From the NCBI GenBank assembly GCA_023251725.1, contig JAHEYG010000011.1, forward strand, positions 1-50,881: a stretch of DNA of 50,881 nucleotides, read 5' to 3'. Below, piece after piece: positions 1-8,411 of this stretch (position 1 is the stretch's first letter; each line of letters opens with the position of its first letter). This DNA comes from Sphingobacteriaceae bacterium. Lineage in GTDB: Bacteria; Bacteroidota; Bacteroidia; B-17B0; Aurantibacillaceae. Under the pieces are notes generated by a model. That model had not been told where the DNA came from. It ran no database searches and worked only from the letters and a program-made list of their open reading frames with translations. The position numbers and the translations under genes were made by a program.

Positions 1-2608
1 AATTTAAAGGTTTTACAGCGTAGCTGACATGTTTCCACGGTCCGGCATTTTCAGGTTCTTCCTGTATCCAAGAATAATCTTTTGCTTTATTATATTTTTT
101 AAGAATTTCCTGAAACTGAATGTTAGGAAAAGGATACAGCTGTTCCACTCTCACAAAAGCAACATCATCGGTTCCTTCTTTTGCACGACGTTCAATTAAA
201 TCGTAATAAATTTTTCCCGAACAAAAGCCGATGCGTGTTACTTTTTTTGCATCGGCACTTGCATCATCCAATATTTCCTGAAATTTTCCTTTAGTAAAAT
301 CGCTTAATTTGCTTACACAGGAAGGATAACGCAATAATTTTTTTGGAGTAAAACAAATTAATGGTTTTCTAAAATCGCGTTTTAACTGACGGCGTAAAGA
401 ATGAAACTGTTGTGCCGGTGTAGTTGCATTAATAATTTGTAAATTATTTTCGGCACACAATTGTAAAAAACGTTCAATTCTGGCTGAAGAATGTTCAGGT
501 CCCTGCCCCTCGTAACCGTGAGGCAACAACATTACCAATCCGTTCATTCTTCTCCATTTATACTCGGCCGAAACTAAATACTGGTCAATAATAATTTGCG
601 CGCCGTTAAAGAAATCGCCGAACTGCGCTTCCCAAATAGTTAAATAATTTGGTGCGGCAAAGGCGTAACCATATTCAAATCCCAAAACACCATACTCGCT
701 TAACAACGAATTATAAATATGCATTTTGCCTTTGGCACCAATGTTATTTAGCGGTGTGTATTCCTCTTCACTATCTTCCACTTTTACAACAGCATGTCTA
801 TGACTAAAAGTTCCGCGCTCAACATCTTGTCCGCTAAAGCGAATGTGACTTCCTTCCTGCAATAAACTTGCATAGGCCAGTAATTCGCCCATGGCCCAGT
901 CGTAATTATCGTTTGCAATCATGGCCTTACGGTCGTCGAACACTTTTTGTATTTTGTTGAAGAATTTTTTGTCTTTTGGAAGCTCAGTTGTTTTTTTAGC
1001 TAATTCCAAAAATATTTTTTCGTTTACCGATGTGTCGGGAGAAACTTCAAAATCTTTTGGCGTTGCCATTTTAATACCTTGCCAGTATCCGTCGAGGAAG
1101 GAAGTAATTTTTGCTTTCTCCACCTTACGGGCTTCATCCAAATTAGAAGATAATTCCTCTCTAAACGCCGCCTCTATTCCCGTTGCTTCAGCCGCTACTT
1201 CCGAACCTTCATCCGCTAATTTTTTTATTAAAATATCTTTCGGATTAGGATGTGATGCAATGGCTTTGTACAATAATGGTTGTGTAAAACGCGGCTCATC
1301 CCCTTCGTTATGACCATATTTTCTATAACATAAAATATCAATAAAAACATCGCGGTGAAAAGTCTGACGAAATTCCATTGCTAATTTCGAAACAAAACAC
1401 AAAGCTTCTGTATCATCACCATTAACATGAAACACCGGCGACAAAACAACTTTTGCTACATCGGTGCAATACGTTGCCGAACGACCATCTAAAAAATTAG
1501 TGGTAAATCCAACTTGATTGTTTACGATAAAATGAATGGTGCCTCCGGTTTTGTAACCGTCGAGCTGACTCATTTGCAAAACTTCATAAACAATTCCTTG
1601 TCCGGCAATAGCTGCATCGCCGTGTAAAAGTATCGGACAAGCTTTCGAAAAATCACCATCGTGATGTGTATCAATTTTGGCGCGAACAATTCCTTCCACA
1701 ATCGGATTCACAGTTTCTAAATGCGAAGGATTAGGCGTTAAACTAATGTGAATTTTTTTTCCTTCATCTGTTATTTGATCAGAAGAATAGCCCATGTGAT
1801 ATTTTACATCGCCTTCAAATAACGAATCTTCACTCGGGCGGCCTTCAAATTCGGTAAACACATCTTTGTAGGTTTTATGCATAATATTAGTGAGAATGTT
1901 TAATCGTCCGCGATGCGGCATTCCAATAACATAATCCTGAATTCCTAAATGCGCACCTTCATTAATCAAAGTTTGCATGGCAGGAATTAATGCTTCTCCG
2001 CCTTCTAATGAAAAACGTTTTTGCCCCACAAATTTTGTATGCAAATAATTTTCGAAAACAACCGCGTGAGTTAAGTTCACTAAAATTTCTCTTTTTTCTT
2101 TCGGTGTAAAATGCGGCGTATTTTTACTTTTTTCCATTCGCTCCTGCAACCATTTTACAACAACAGGATCTCTAACAAAAACATATTCGGCACCAATGCT
2201 TTGGCAATAGGTTTGCTCCAGGTGCGAAATAATATCGCGCAATTTTGCGGCACCAATTCCAATTTCATTTCCTGCCTGAAAAACGGTATCCAAATCTTTT
2301 TCAGTTAAACCGAAATTTACAATGTCCAAATTCGGTTTATATTCGCGGCGTTCGCGCACAGGATTGGTGTGTGTGAATAAATGTCCGCGCTGACGATAGC
2401 CGGCAATTAAACTAATCACTTTAAATTCTTTTGTAACATTTTCGGGAACTGCGCCGTTTGCACTTTCGTATGAAGTACGCGCAAATTCAAAACCTTTAAA
2501 AAAATCTCTCCATGATGGATCTACCGAATTGGCATCCTGCATATATTGCTGAAACAGGGCATCAATTGCGCTTGGATCGGAGGTTCCTACGTATGAAAAT
2601 TTATCCAT
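1..2608 (-). CDS. sucA: 2-oxoglutarate dehydrogenase E1 component (3' end outside window)
   Basis: E1 subunit of the 2-oxoglutarate dehydrogenase complex, the thiamine-diphosphate-dependent decarboxylase of the TCA cycle. The minus strand reads open from ATG at 2608 to the window edge, about 869 codons. This is slightly short of the 900-930 usual for the family, so only the C-terminus is missing. The N-terminal SucA signature (YVGTSDPSAIDALFQQY, then DPSWRDFF) is followed by the HRGRLN motif, the cofactor-domain signature GDAAIAGQG, GHNEGDEP, and the transketolase-like second half with AQFGDFFNGAQ and a GYEGQGPEHSSAR stretch. It is divergent from the SPOR gene with 75 bp between them. The downstream E2 gene, if present, lies outside the window. 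Identification is firm. Confidence 0.97.
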   Translation of the reverse strand, partial: MDKFSYVGTSDPSAIDALFQQYMQDANSVDPSWRDFFKGFEFARTSYESANGAVPENVTKEFKVISLIAGYRQRGHLFTHTNPVRERREYKPNLDIVNFGLTEKDLDTVFQAGNEIGIGAAKLRDIISHLEQTYCQSIGAEYVFVRDPVVVKWLQERMEKSKNTPHFTPKEKREILVNLTHAVVFENYLHTKFVGQKRFSLEGGEALIPAMQTLINEGAHLGIQDYVIGMPHRGRLNILTNIMHKTYKDVFTEFEGRPSEDSLFEGDVKYHMGYSSDQITDEGKKIHISLTPNPSHLETVNPIVEGIVRAKIDTHHDGDFSKACPILLHGDAAIAGQGIVYEVLQMSQLDGYKTGGTIHFIVNNQVGFTTNFLDGRSATYCTDVAKVVLSPVFHVNGDDTEALCFVSKLAMEFRQTFHRDVFIDILCYRKYGHNEGDEPRFTQPLLYKAIASHPNPKDILIKKLADEGSEVAAEATGIEAAFREELSSNLDEARKVEKAKITSFLDGYWQGIKMATPKDFEVSPDTSVNEKIFLELAKKTTELPKDKKFFNKIQKVFDDRKAMIANDNYDWAMGELLAYASLLQEGSHIRFSGQDVERGTFSHRHAVVKVEDSEEEYTPLNNIGAKGKMHIYNSLLSEYGVLGFEYGYAFAAPNYLTIWEAQFGDFFNGAQIIIDQYLVSAEYKWRRMNGLVMLLPHGYEGQGPEHSSARIERFLQLCAENNLQIINATTPAQQFHSLRRQLKRDFRKPLICFTPKKLLRYPSCVSKLSDFTKGKFQEILDDASADAKKVTRIGFCSGKIYYDLIERRAKEGTDDVAFVRVEQLYPFPNIQFQEILKKYNKAKDYSWIQEEPENAGPWKHVSYAVKPLN

Positions 2609-2683
2609 TTTTATAATAATAAATAAGGTACTAATTTAAGGTTTTTAATGAATTTTGAGTATTTTTAACCCTATAATCTCGGG

Positions 2684-3082
2684 ATGAAAAAACAATTTAT
2701 TTCTTTATACTTTCTATTGACAGCTTTTACTGTTTTTTCTCAGGAAAACCCTAACTCCCAGCAACTTCAAACTTCACTAAAAGTAAAGCAACTCATTGAT
2801 AAAAAAGCCTCTTATAATCGTGCAAACAATGGCGACTACGACGGATACCGCTTAAAGATTCATATTGGTGCGGATAGAGCGAAGGCCAGAGAGGTAAAAA
2901 ATAAATTCTCTGCTAAATACAACGACATTCTTTCTTACGAAGATTATCAGCAACCTAATTTTGTAATTACCGTTGGTGATTTCAGAACCAGACTCGAAGC
3001 ATTTGAAGCTTTAAAAAAAATACAGATTGAATTTCCGAATAGTTTTATTGTGAAAAGTAAAATTAAACCTAAGAGGATTTAA
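2684..3082 (+). CDS. Exported SPOR-domain protein
   Basis: A 132-residue protein with an N-terminal signal peptide (MKKQFISLYFLLTAFTVFSQ) followed by a linker and a single SPOR-like domain over roughly residues 50-130. The domain shows the family pattern YRLKIHIGADRAKA, then VTVGDFRTRLEAFEALKKIQ and a final FIVKSK strand. SPOR domains bind denuded glycan strands of peptidoglycan, so a periplasmic or cell-wall-associated role is likely. It stands alone, divergent from sucA. Homologues of this short single-domain type are common in Bacteroidota, and no specific function is known. Confidence 0.85.
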   Translation: MKKQFISLYFLLTAFTVFSQENPNSQQLQTSLKVKQLIDKKASYNRANNGDYDGYRLKIHIGADRAKAREVKNKFSAKYNDILSYEDYQQPNFVITVGDFRTRLEAFEALKKIQIEFPNSFIVKSKIKPKRI

Positions 3083-3128
3083 GGCTTTTAAGGCGATGGC
3101 ATGATTTTTAAATTCGCGAAAAAATTCT

Positions 3129-3136
3129 TAACTTTG
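3129..3136 (+). promoter_or_regulatory. Bacteroidota -7 element of the PIN toxin-antitoxin pair
   Basis: TAACTTTG matches the Bacteroidota -7 consensus TAnnTTTG. It lies 17 bases before the ATG of the small antitoxin-like ORF at 3154, so transcription should begin near 3142. No clear -33 TTTG was found. Confidence 0.55.
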
Positions 3137-3153
3137 TTTATAAGCAATTCATC

Positions 3154-3318
3154 ATGGTAACGGTAATAAAAAAAGGGAGTAGTAAATCGGTAATAATTCA
3201 TTTACTTCAAAAACTTAAAATTAAACAAGGGTTTAACGCAAAAAAATATTGCGGTGTCATTAAATTAAAATCCAGCCCACTGATTATTCAAAAAAGATTA
3301 AGAAATGAATGGTCCTAA
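3154..3318 (+). CDS. Small putative antitoxin of a PIN-domain toxin
   Basis: A 54-codon ORF (ATG at 3154, TAA ending at 3318). It begins MVTVIKKGSSKSVIIHLLQK and is strongly basic (about 15 Lys/Arg). It overlaps the PIN-domain toxin gene by 14 bp in another frame, the translationally coupled order antitoxin-then-toxin typical of vapBC loci. The sequence carries KKYCGVIKLKSSPLIIQKRLRNEW, split here as KKYCGVIKLK and SPLIIQKRLRNEW. This resembles short uncharacterised proteins I recall upstream of PIN genes in Bacteroidota. It is not an obvious AbrB, RHH or Phd fold from sequence alone. The antitoxin role is inferred from position and overlap. Confidence 0.7.
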   Translation: MVTVIKKGSSKSVIIHLLQKLKIKQGFNAKKYCGVIKLKSSPLIIQKRLRNEWS

Positions 3319-3676
3319 TATTTTAATTGACACCAACATCGCTCTTTATCTCCTTTCAGGCAATTCAACTATCGCCGAAATATTAAATGGGTCAACCATC
3401 TATATTTCTTTTATTACTCAACTTGAATTATTGGGTTACAAAGAAATCAACTCAAATGAACACCAAAAAATAAAGCAGTTTATTCATGATTGCATTATTG
3501 TGGATATTAATGAAGAAATTAAAAAACATACAATCGCCATCAAACAAAAACATAAATTAAAATTACCCGATAGTATTGTTGCTGCGACTTCACTATTTCT
3601 CGATATTCCGCTTCTCACAGCAGATAAAGAATTTGCTAAAATTTCGTCGCTTAACCTTGCTTTGTATAAAGAATAG
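3305..3676 (+). CDS. PIN-domain (VapC-like) toxin nuclease
   Basis: A 123-residue single-domain PIN protein, the usual VapC size. The acidic active-site residues are in the expected places: Asp9 in LIDTN, Glu40 in TQLELLG, Asp88 in LPDSIVAAT and Asp106 in LLTADKEF. VapC toxins are Mg-dependent ribonucleases that cut tRNA or rRNA; the target here is unknown. The start ATG lies inside the preceding small ORF, consistent with coupled translation of an antitoxin-toxin pair. All catalytic residues are present, so the toxin is probably functional. Confidence 0.88.
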   Translation: MNGPNILIDTNIALYLLSGNSTIAEILNGSTIYISFITQLELLGYKEINSNEHQKIKQFIHDCIIVDINEEIKKHTIAIKQKHKLKLPDSIVAATSLFLDIPLLTADKEFAKISSLNLALYKE

Positions 3677-3749
3677 AAAACTTGTTTAAAGTTCGAATCC
3701 TTTTTAATTTGTATTTTTATCATCACCATTTTAATTTACAAGAACATCA

Positions 3750-5282
3750 ATGAAAATTAATATCATAGGCGCGGGCATGTCGGGATTATGTGCAGGATGT
3801 TATTTGCAAATGAATGGTTTTGAAACCGAAATTTTTGAGAAACATTCTATTCCGGGCGGATTATGTACGAGCTGGAAAACCGGCGATTATACTATTGATG
3901 GCTGCGCACACTGGATTTTAGGAAGTGATGCGGGAAGTTCGTTTTACAAAATGTGGTCGGAGCTTTTGGATATGAAAAATATTGAATTTCATAATCACGA
4001 TGTGCGTGTGGAGGTGGATGTAAGACACAATGTAAATAAATACGGGAGCAAAACATTTATTTTATATACTGATATAAATGTTCTGGAAAAATATTTGTTG
4101 GATCTTTCTCCTGAGGATGAAAAACCAATAAAAGAATTTATTCGCTCCATGCGCGTGATGCAAAAATTTGATTTGCCTCCAATCATGGATGATTTGCCCT
4201 TTTTTCAGGCCATGTGGCGCGGGATAAAAATGACACGGTATTTAGAATTTGTGTATTGGTTTTTAAAATTAAAAAACGAAACTAATTTTACATTCGCTAA
4301 AAAATTAAAAAATAAATTTTTAAGAGAAAGTTTTGAATTCTTATACGACGGTTATGAAGTAAATATTTTGGTTATCACGATGCCGCTTTCTTGTTTCGAT
4401 AAAAAAAGTGCGGGCTACCCCATTGGAGGATCATTAGCCTTCGCCGAAAAAATGGAGAAACGCTATTTACAATTAGGCGGAAAAATACATTACAAAACTC
4501 CGGTTAAAAAAATATTGGTTGAGAATGGTGTTGCAAAAGGTTTGCTTGTAAGAAATAATGTTATTCATAATTCAGATATAATTCTTTCGGCGGCCGATTG
4601 GCATTTTACTTTGTTTGATGCGCTCGACGGAAAATTTGTTGATAAGAATGCACAGGATTTAAAGGATTTAAAAAAGCTGGAAGTTTTTTATTCGGTTTTG
4701 CAAATCGGTTTTGGAATTAATGCCGACTTAAAAGATTTTCCTCATTTTTTCAGATTTCCATTGGATGAAAAATTAGTTTTGCCCGACGGAACAATTTACG
4801 ACCGATTGGAAATTCATATTTACAATTACGATCCTACTCTGGCACCAAAAGGAAAAGTTTCGGTGGTGGTAAGTTTTTATACCAAAGAAGGAGATTTTTG
4901 GATTGACTTAAGAAAAAATAATCGCGTAAAATACCGTGAAGTAAAAAAAGATTTTGCTGATAAAATTTTACACTTAGTGGAGAAACGCTTAGGCACCATT
5001 ATAAAAGATAAAGTAGAAGTGATTGATATTGCAACGCCGGCAACAGTTTATCGATATACTAATAATTGGAAAGGCAGTACACAAGGATGGTTACCGGGAA
5101 AAAATTTATTGGCGGCGAGTCCGGTTGATTTTACTTTACCGGGATTAAAAAACTTTTATTATTCAAGTCATTGGAATCAGCCAGGCGGCGGATTACCCAT
5201 CGCCATAAAAACAGGAAGAGATATCGCAAAACATATTTGTAAAATAAATAAGAAGAAATTTATAACCGTTGCCGCAAAATAA
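3750..5282 (+). CDS. CrtI/phytoene-desaturase-like FAD oxidoreductase
   Basis: A 510-residue flavoprotein of the NAD(P)/FAD amine-oxidase superfamily. The N-terminal dinucleotide-binding motif is IIGAGMSGLCAG (GxGxxG at about 7-12), followed by an acidic strand end and PGGLCTSW. The C-terminal FAD signature is NQPGGGLPIAIKTGRDIA. This layout is that of phytoene desaturase, carotenoid isomerase and retinol-saturase-like enzymes. No phytoene synthase or carotenoid gene is nearby, so a carotenoid substrate should not be assumed. It is followed after 12 bp by a C45-type enzyme, so the two are probably cotranscribed. Substrate unknown; a hydrophobic or lipid substrate is inferred. Confidence 0.85.
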   Translation: MKINIIGAGMSGLCAGCYLQMNGFETEIFEKHSIPGGLCTSWKTGDYTIDGCAHWILGSDAGSSFYKMWSELLDMKNIEFHNHDVRVEVDVRHNVNKYGSKTFILYTDINVLEKYLLDLSPEDEKPIKEFIRSMRVMQKFDLPPIMDDLPFFQAMWRGIKMTRYLEFVYWFLKLKNETNFTFAKKLKNKFLRESFEFLYDGYEVNILVITMPLSCFDKKSAGYPIGGSLAFAEKMEKRYLQLGGKIHYKTPVKKILVENGVAKGLLVRNNVIHNSDIILSAADWHFTLFDALDGKFVDKNAQDLKDLKKLEVFYSVLQIGFGINADLKDFPHFFRFPLDEKLVLPDGTIYDRLEIHIYNYDPTLAPKGKVSVVVSFYTKEGDFWIDLRKNNRVKYREVKKDFADKILHLVEKRLGTIIKDKVEVIDIATPATVYRYTNNWKGSTQGWLPGKNLLAASPVDFTLPGLKNFYYSSHWNQPGGGLPIAIKTGRDIAKHICKINKKKFITVAAK

Positions 5283-5294
5283 TTTTTTAAAAAA

Positions 5295-7001
5295 ATGAGG
5301 ACGTTATTCAGAATATTAAAGCGTATTTTTTATGCTCTGCTTTGCTTTCTGGTAATATTTTTAATTTATTTTATTATTGTAGTCAGAGTTCCTGAACCTA
5401 ACATTGCAGATAAATCAGCACTGAACAATACCCGCGAAAAAATTTCTGATACTTTTTTTAAAACTAAAAATGGCTGGCTTAAAAAAAATCGTGCCGTTAA
5501 AAGTTCCGGTAATTTGTGGGAATTGTATGTAGAAGGAAATGGTTTTGAAAGAGGTGTTGCCAATGGTATTTTAACCAAAGAGCTTCACGAATTTCAGGAA
5601 GATGCATTTATTTCGCAAATACAAATTCTGGTTCCCAATTTAAATTATTTAAAATTCTTAAAATATTTTGTCGCCTGGTTTAACCGCGATCTTTCTTCCC
5701 ATATAATTGATGAATACAAAGAAGAAATTTATGGTGTATCGCAATTTGCTTCCGATAAATACGATTTTATTGCTTCCAAATATCACCGCATTTTAAATTA
5801 TCACGGAGCGCATGATATCGGTCACGCGTTGCAGGATAAAAATTTAGTAGTTGGTTGCACTTCGTTTAGCATTTGGGATAAAAAAAGTACGGATGGAAAA
5901 TTATTAGTGGGAAGAAATTTTGATTTTTACAGCGGTGATGATTTTGCCAAAAATAAAATTGTTCAGTTTACCAATCCCACCAACGGATTTAAATTTGTAA
6001 CTATTACCTGGCCGGGATTTTTAGGAGCCTGTAGCGGAATGAATGAAAAAGGAATTACCGTAACAATCAACGCTGCAAAAAGCGACATTCCCACCAACGC
6101 CGCAACACCCATTGCATTATTAGCCCGCGAAATTTTACAGTTTGCAAAAAATATAGATGAGGCCATAAAAATTGCGGAGAAAAAAAGTGTTTTCGTTAGC
6201 GAAAGTATTTTGGTGGGAAGTTCATCGGATAACAAAACTGTGAGCATCGAAAAAACGCCTAACAAAATGGATGTATATGAAGTTCCAAACTCAGATCAGA
6301 TTATTTGTCCTAACCATTATCAGGGGAAAGATTTTGCAACTGAACTAACTAATTTAACAAACATGAATGAAAGTTCTTCAATTTACAGAAAATTCCGATT
6401 GCAGCAATTGCTCGACCGTTACCCTACAATTAGTTATTTAGAAGCGGCCGCCGTTTTAAGAAATCGTTTTGGCATTAACGACAAAGACCTTGGCTTTAAT
6501 AATGAGAAATCATTAAACCAATTAATTGCGCATCACGCTGTAATTTTTAAGCCGGCCGATGGTTTGATGTGGGTTTCGGTTAGTCCGTACCAATTAGGCG
6601 AATTTGTTTGTTATGATATTAATAAAGTATTTAAAAACTACCAAAACCTTACTGAAGATAAAAAAATAAGCAGTGATTCGTTAAATATACCGGAAGATTT
6701 ATTTTTGAAGAGCAAGCAATACCAAGAGTTTCTAAAATTTAAATATTTAAAACAGTACATTCAGTTTATAACCAAAGCCACCAACAACATTGAATTAAGA
6801 ACCGATTTTGAAAACGATTTTGTTTCAAGTAATCCGCAAAGTTATATTACTTATGAAATATTGGGGAATTATTACTTGTCAAGGAAAAATTCAGCAAAGG
6901 CGATAGAATATTTTGAGAAAGCTTTAAGTAAAGAAATAGCTACTTTAAAGGAAAAAAGAGCAATAGAAGAAAAATTATTATATTGTAAAACCAGCCACTA
7001 A
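5295..7001 (+). CDS. Membrane-anchored C45/choloylglycine-hydrolase-like enzyme with C-terminal TPR
   Basis: A 568-residue protein with one N-terminal transmembrane segment (about residues 10-32), a central Ntn-hydrolase domain and a short C-terminal TPR-like helical unit (YEILGNYYLSRKNSAKAIEY). The nucleophile is likely Cys188 in VVGCTSFSIWD, followed by LLVGRNFDF, the classical Cys-x(n)-GRNxD pattern of C45 acyltransferases and choloylglycine hydrolases. These enzymes cleave or form amide bonds after autoproteolysis exposes the Cys; here the Cys is far from the N-terminus, so a long propeptide or none is removed. It lies 12 bp after the CrtI-like gene. Acyl-amide hydrolysis or acyl transfer at the membrane is the best guess. 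Confidence 0.8.
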   Translation: MRTLFRILKRIFYALLCFLVIFLIYFIIVVRVPEPNIADKSALNNTREKISDTFFKTKNGWLKKNRAVKSSGNLWELYVEGNGFERGVANGILTKELHEFQEDAFISQIQILVPNLNYLKFLKYFVAWFNRDLSSHIIDEYKEEIYGVSQFASDKYDFIASKYHRILNYHGAHDIGHALQDKNLVVGCTSFSIWDKKSTDGKLLVGRNFDFYSGDDFAKNKIVQFTNPTNGFKFVTITWPGFLGACSGMNEKGITVTINAAKSDIPTNAATPIALLAREILQFAKNIDEAIKIAEKKSVFVSESILVGSSSDNKTVSIEKTPNKMDVYEVPNSDQIICPNHYQGKDFATELTNLTNMNESSSIYRKFRLQQLLDRYPTISYLEAAAVLRNRFGINDKDLGFNNEKSLNQLIAHHAVIFKPADGLMWVSVSPYQLGEFVCYDINKVFKNYQNLTEDKKISSDSLNIPEDLFLKSKQYQEFLKFKYLKQYIQFITKATNNIELRTDFENDFVSSNPQSYITYEILGNYYLSRKNSAKAIEYFEKALSKEIATLKEKRAIEEKLLYCKTSH

Positions 7002-7042
7002 CCTGCCTGCCGTGGCGCAGGCTTAACAACGGCAGGCAGGTT
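7000..7042. repeat. GC-rich perfect inverted repeat at gene end
   Basis: Two 14-bp arms (AACCTGCCTGCCGT at 7000-7013 and its exact complement at 7029-7042) flank a 15-bp loop and begin inside the stop codon of the C45 gene. It is far more GC-rich than its surroundings. No T-run follows, so it is more likely a dispersed palindromic repeat that may stabilise the 3' end than a simple intrinsic terminator. Confidence 0.7.
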
Positions 7043-7101
7043 ACACTAATCTGCACTAATCCATGGTTATTAATTGTGAAACTAGCGGCTTAAAAATTTT
7101 A

Positions 7102-7109
7102 TATATTTG
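7102..7109 (+). promoter_or_regulatory. -7 promoter element of the adenylating-enzyme gene
   Basis: TATATTTG matches TAnnTTTG exactly. Its position puts the transcription start near 7115, only a few bases before ATG 7119. It overlaps the upstream in-frame TTG at 7107, which argues that 7119 is the true start and that the leader is very short. Confidence 0.5.
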
Positions 7110-7118
7110 GATATAAGT

Positions 7119-8411
7119 ATGATTCCAGAAATTGAAAAAAAATCAATCGCAGAAATTAAAATATTGCAGGAGCAAAAACTAAAAACGCTTTTGCAATATG
7201 TGAATTCGCATTCCAAATATTATCAAAATTTATTTAAAGCTAATTCAATTGATATAAAAAATATTAATTCAATTGCAGACCTTTCAATAATTCCGGTTAC
7301 TACAAAAGATGATTTATATAAATACAATAATGATTTTATTTGCGTTTCTCCCGATAAAATAATTGACTATGTAACAACAAGCGGCACACTTGGCGACCCG
7401 CTCACATTTGTTTTAACCGAAAAAGATTTAGAACGCCTCGCCTACAACGAAGCTATTTCTCTTGCTTGCACAGGCGGTACAAAAAATGATATTTACCAGT
7501 TAATGACCACGCTCGACCGCCGCTTTATGGCCGGACTCGCTTATTTTTTAGGAATAAAACATTTAGGTGCCGGTGTGGTTCGCGTTGGAAACGGAATGCC
7601 CGAATTTCAGTGGGACACCATTAAAAGATTACATCCTACCATTGCGATTGCGATTCCCTCTTTTATTTTAAAATTAATTGAATTTGCCGAACAAAATAAT
7701 ATTGATTACAAAAATTGTTCTATTCAAAAAATTATTTGTATTGGAGAAGCCATTCGAAATGTAGATTTTTCTTTGAATACTTTAGGAAAACGCATCAGCG
7801 AAAAATGGGATGTAAAATTATTCAGCACCTACGCCTCCACCGAAATGGGAGCCGCCTTTACAGAATGTGCTGAAGGAAAAGGAGGACACCATCATCCCGA
7901 ACTTCTAATAATTGAATTGCTTGATGAAAATAATAATCCCGTTAAAACCGGCGAACCGGGCGAACTAACGGTTACCACCTTGGGCGTTGAAGGAATGCCC
8001 TTGTTGCGATTTAAAACAGGTGATATTTGTATTGCACACAACAAAGCCTGCGCATGCGGACTAACAACAACAAGATTAAGCCCTATTATAGGCCGCAAAC
8101 AACAAATGATAAAATTCAAAGGCACTTCACTTTATCCTCCTGCATTGTATGACATTTTAAATACCATTTCTTACGTTGAAAATTATATTGTTGAAGTTTT
8201 TACCAATGAAATAGGTACCGACGAAATCACCATTAACATTGGTTCACTTACAGCGCCCGCCGATTTTGAAAAAGATTTGAAAGACCATTTCAGGGCTAAA
8301 TTAAGAGTGGCACCAAATATTAAATTGCATAGTCCGGAAACAATTTCTAAAATGCAATTGCCCGAATTGAGCAGAAAAGCGATTACTTTTATTGATAAAA
8401 GAATTAAATAA
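7119..8411 (+). CDS. PaaK-like (phenylacetate-CoA ligase family) adenylate-forming enzyme
   Basis: A 430-residue member of the ANL superfamily, close to the usual PaaK length. Visible motifs are the ATP-binding loop VTTSGTLGDP (about 85-94), YASTEMGAAF, LRFKTGDI, and the C-terminal hinge GRKQQMIKFKGTSLYP. CACG with an upstream Cys resembles the small metal-binding insertion of this family. It should activate a carboxylic acid as acyl-AMP and probably transfer it to CoA; the acid is not predictable. ATG 7119 is preferred to TTG 7107 because the TTG lies in a promoter element. The stop overlaps the next start by one base (TAATG), so it is translationally coupled to the acyltransferase. Confidence 0.85.
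   Translation: MIPEIEKKSIAEIKILQEQKLKTLLQYVNSHSKYYQNLFKANSIDIKNINSIADLSIIPVTTKDDLYKYNNDFICVSPDKIIDYVTTSGTLGDPLTFVLTEKDLERLAYNEAISLACTGGTKNDIYQLMTTLDRRFMAGLAYFLGIKHLGAGVVRVGNGMPEFQWDTIKRLHPTIAIAIPSFILKLIEFAEQNNIDYKNCSIQKIICIGEAIRNVDFSLNTLGKRISEKWDVKLFSTYASTEMGAAFTECAEGKGGHHHPELLIIELLDENNNPVKTGEPGELTVTTLGVEGMPLLRFKTGDICIAHNKACACGLTTTRLSPIIGRKQQMIKFKGTSLYPPALYDILNTISYVENYIVEVFTNEIGTDEITINIGSLTAPADFEKDLKDHFRAKLRVAPNIKLHSPETISKMQLPELSRKAITFIDKRIK

Noticed and set aside
921-1313. Open frame on the plus strand within sucA
   Set aside because: It is antisense to conserved sucA sequence, with no signal or family resemblance.
7107-7118. TTG start for the PaaK-like enzyme
   Set aside because: It lies within an exact -7 promoter element; ATG 7119 fits better.
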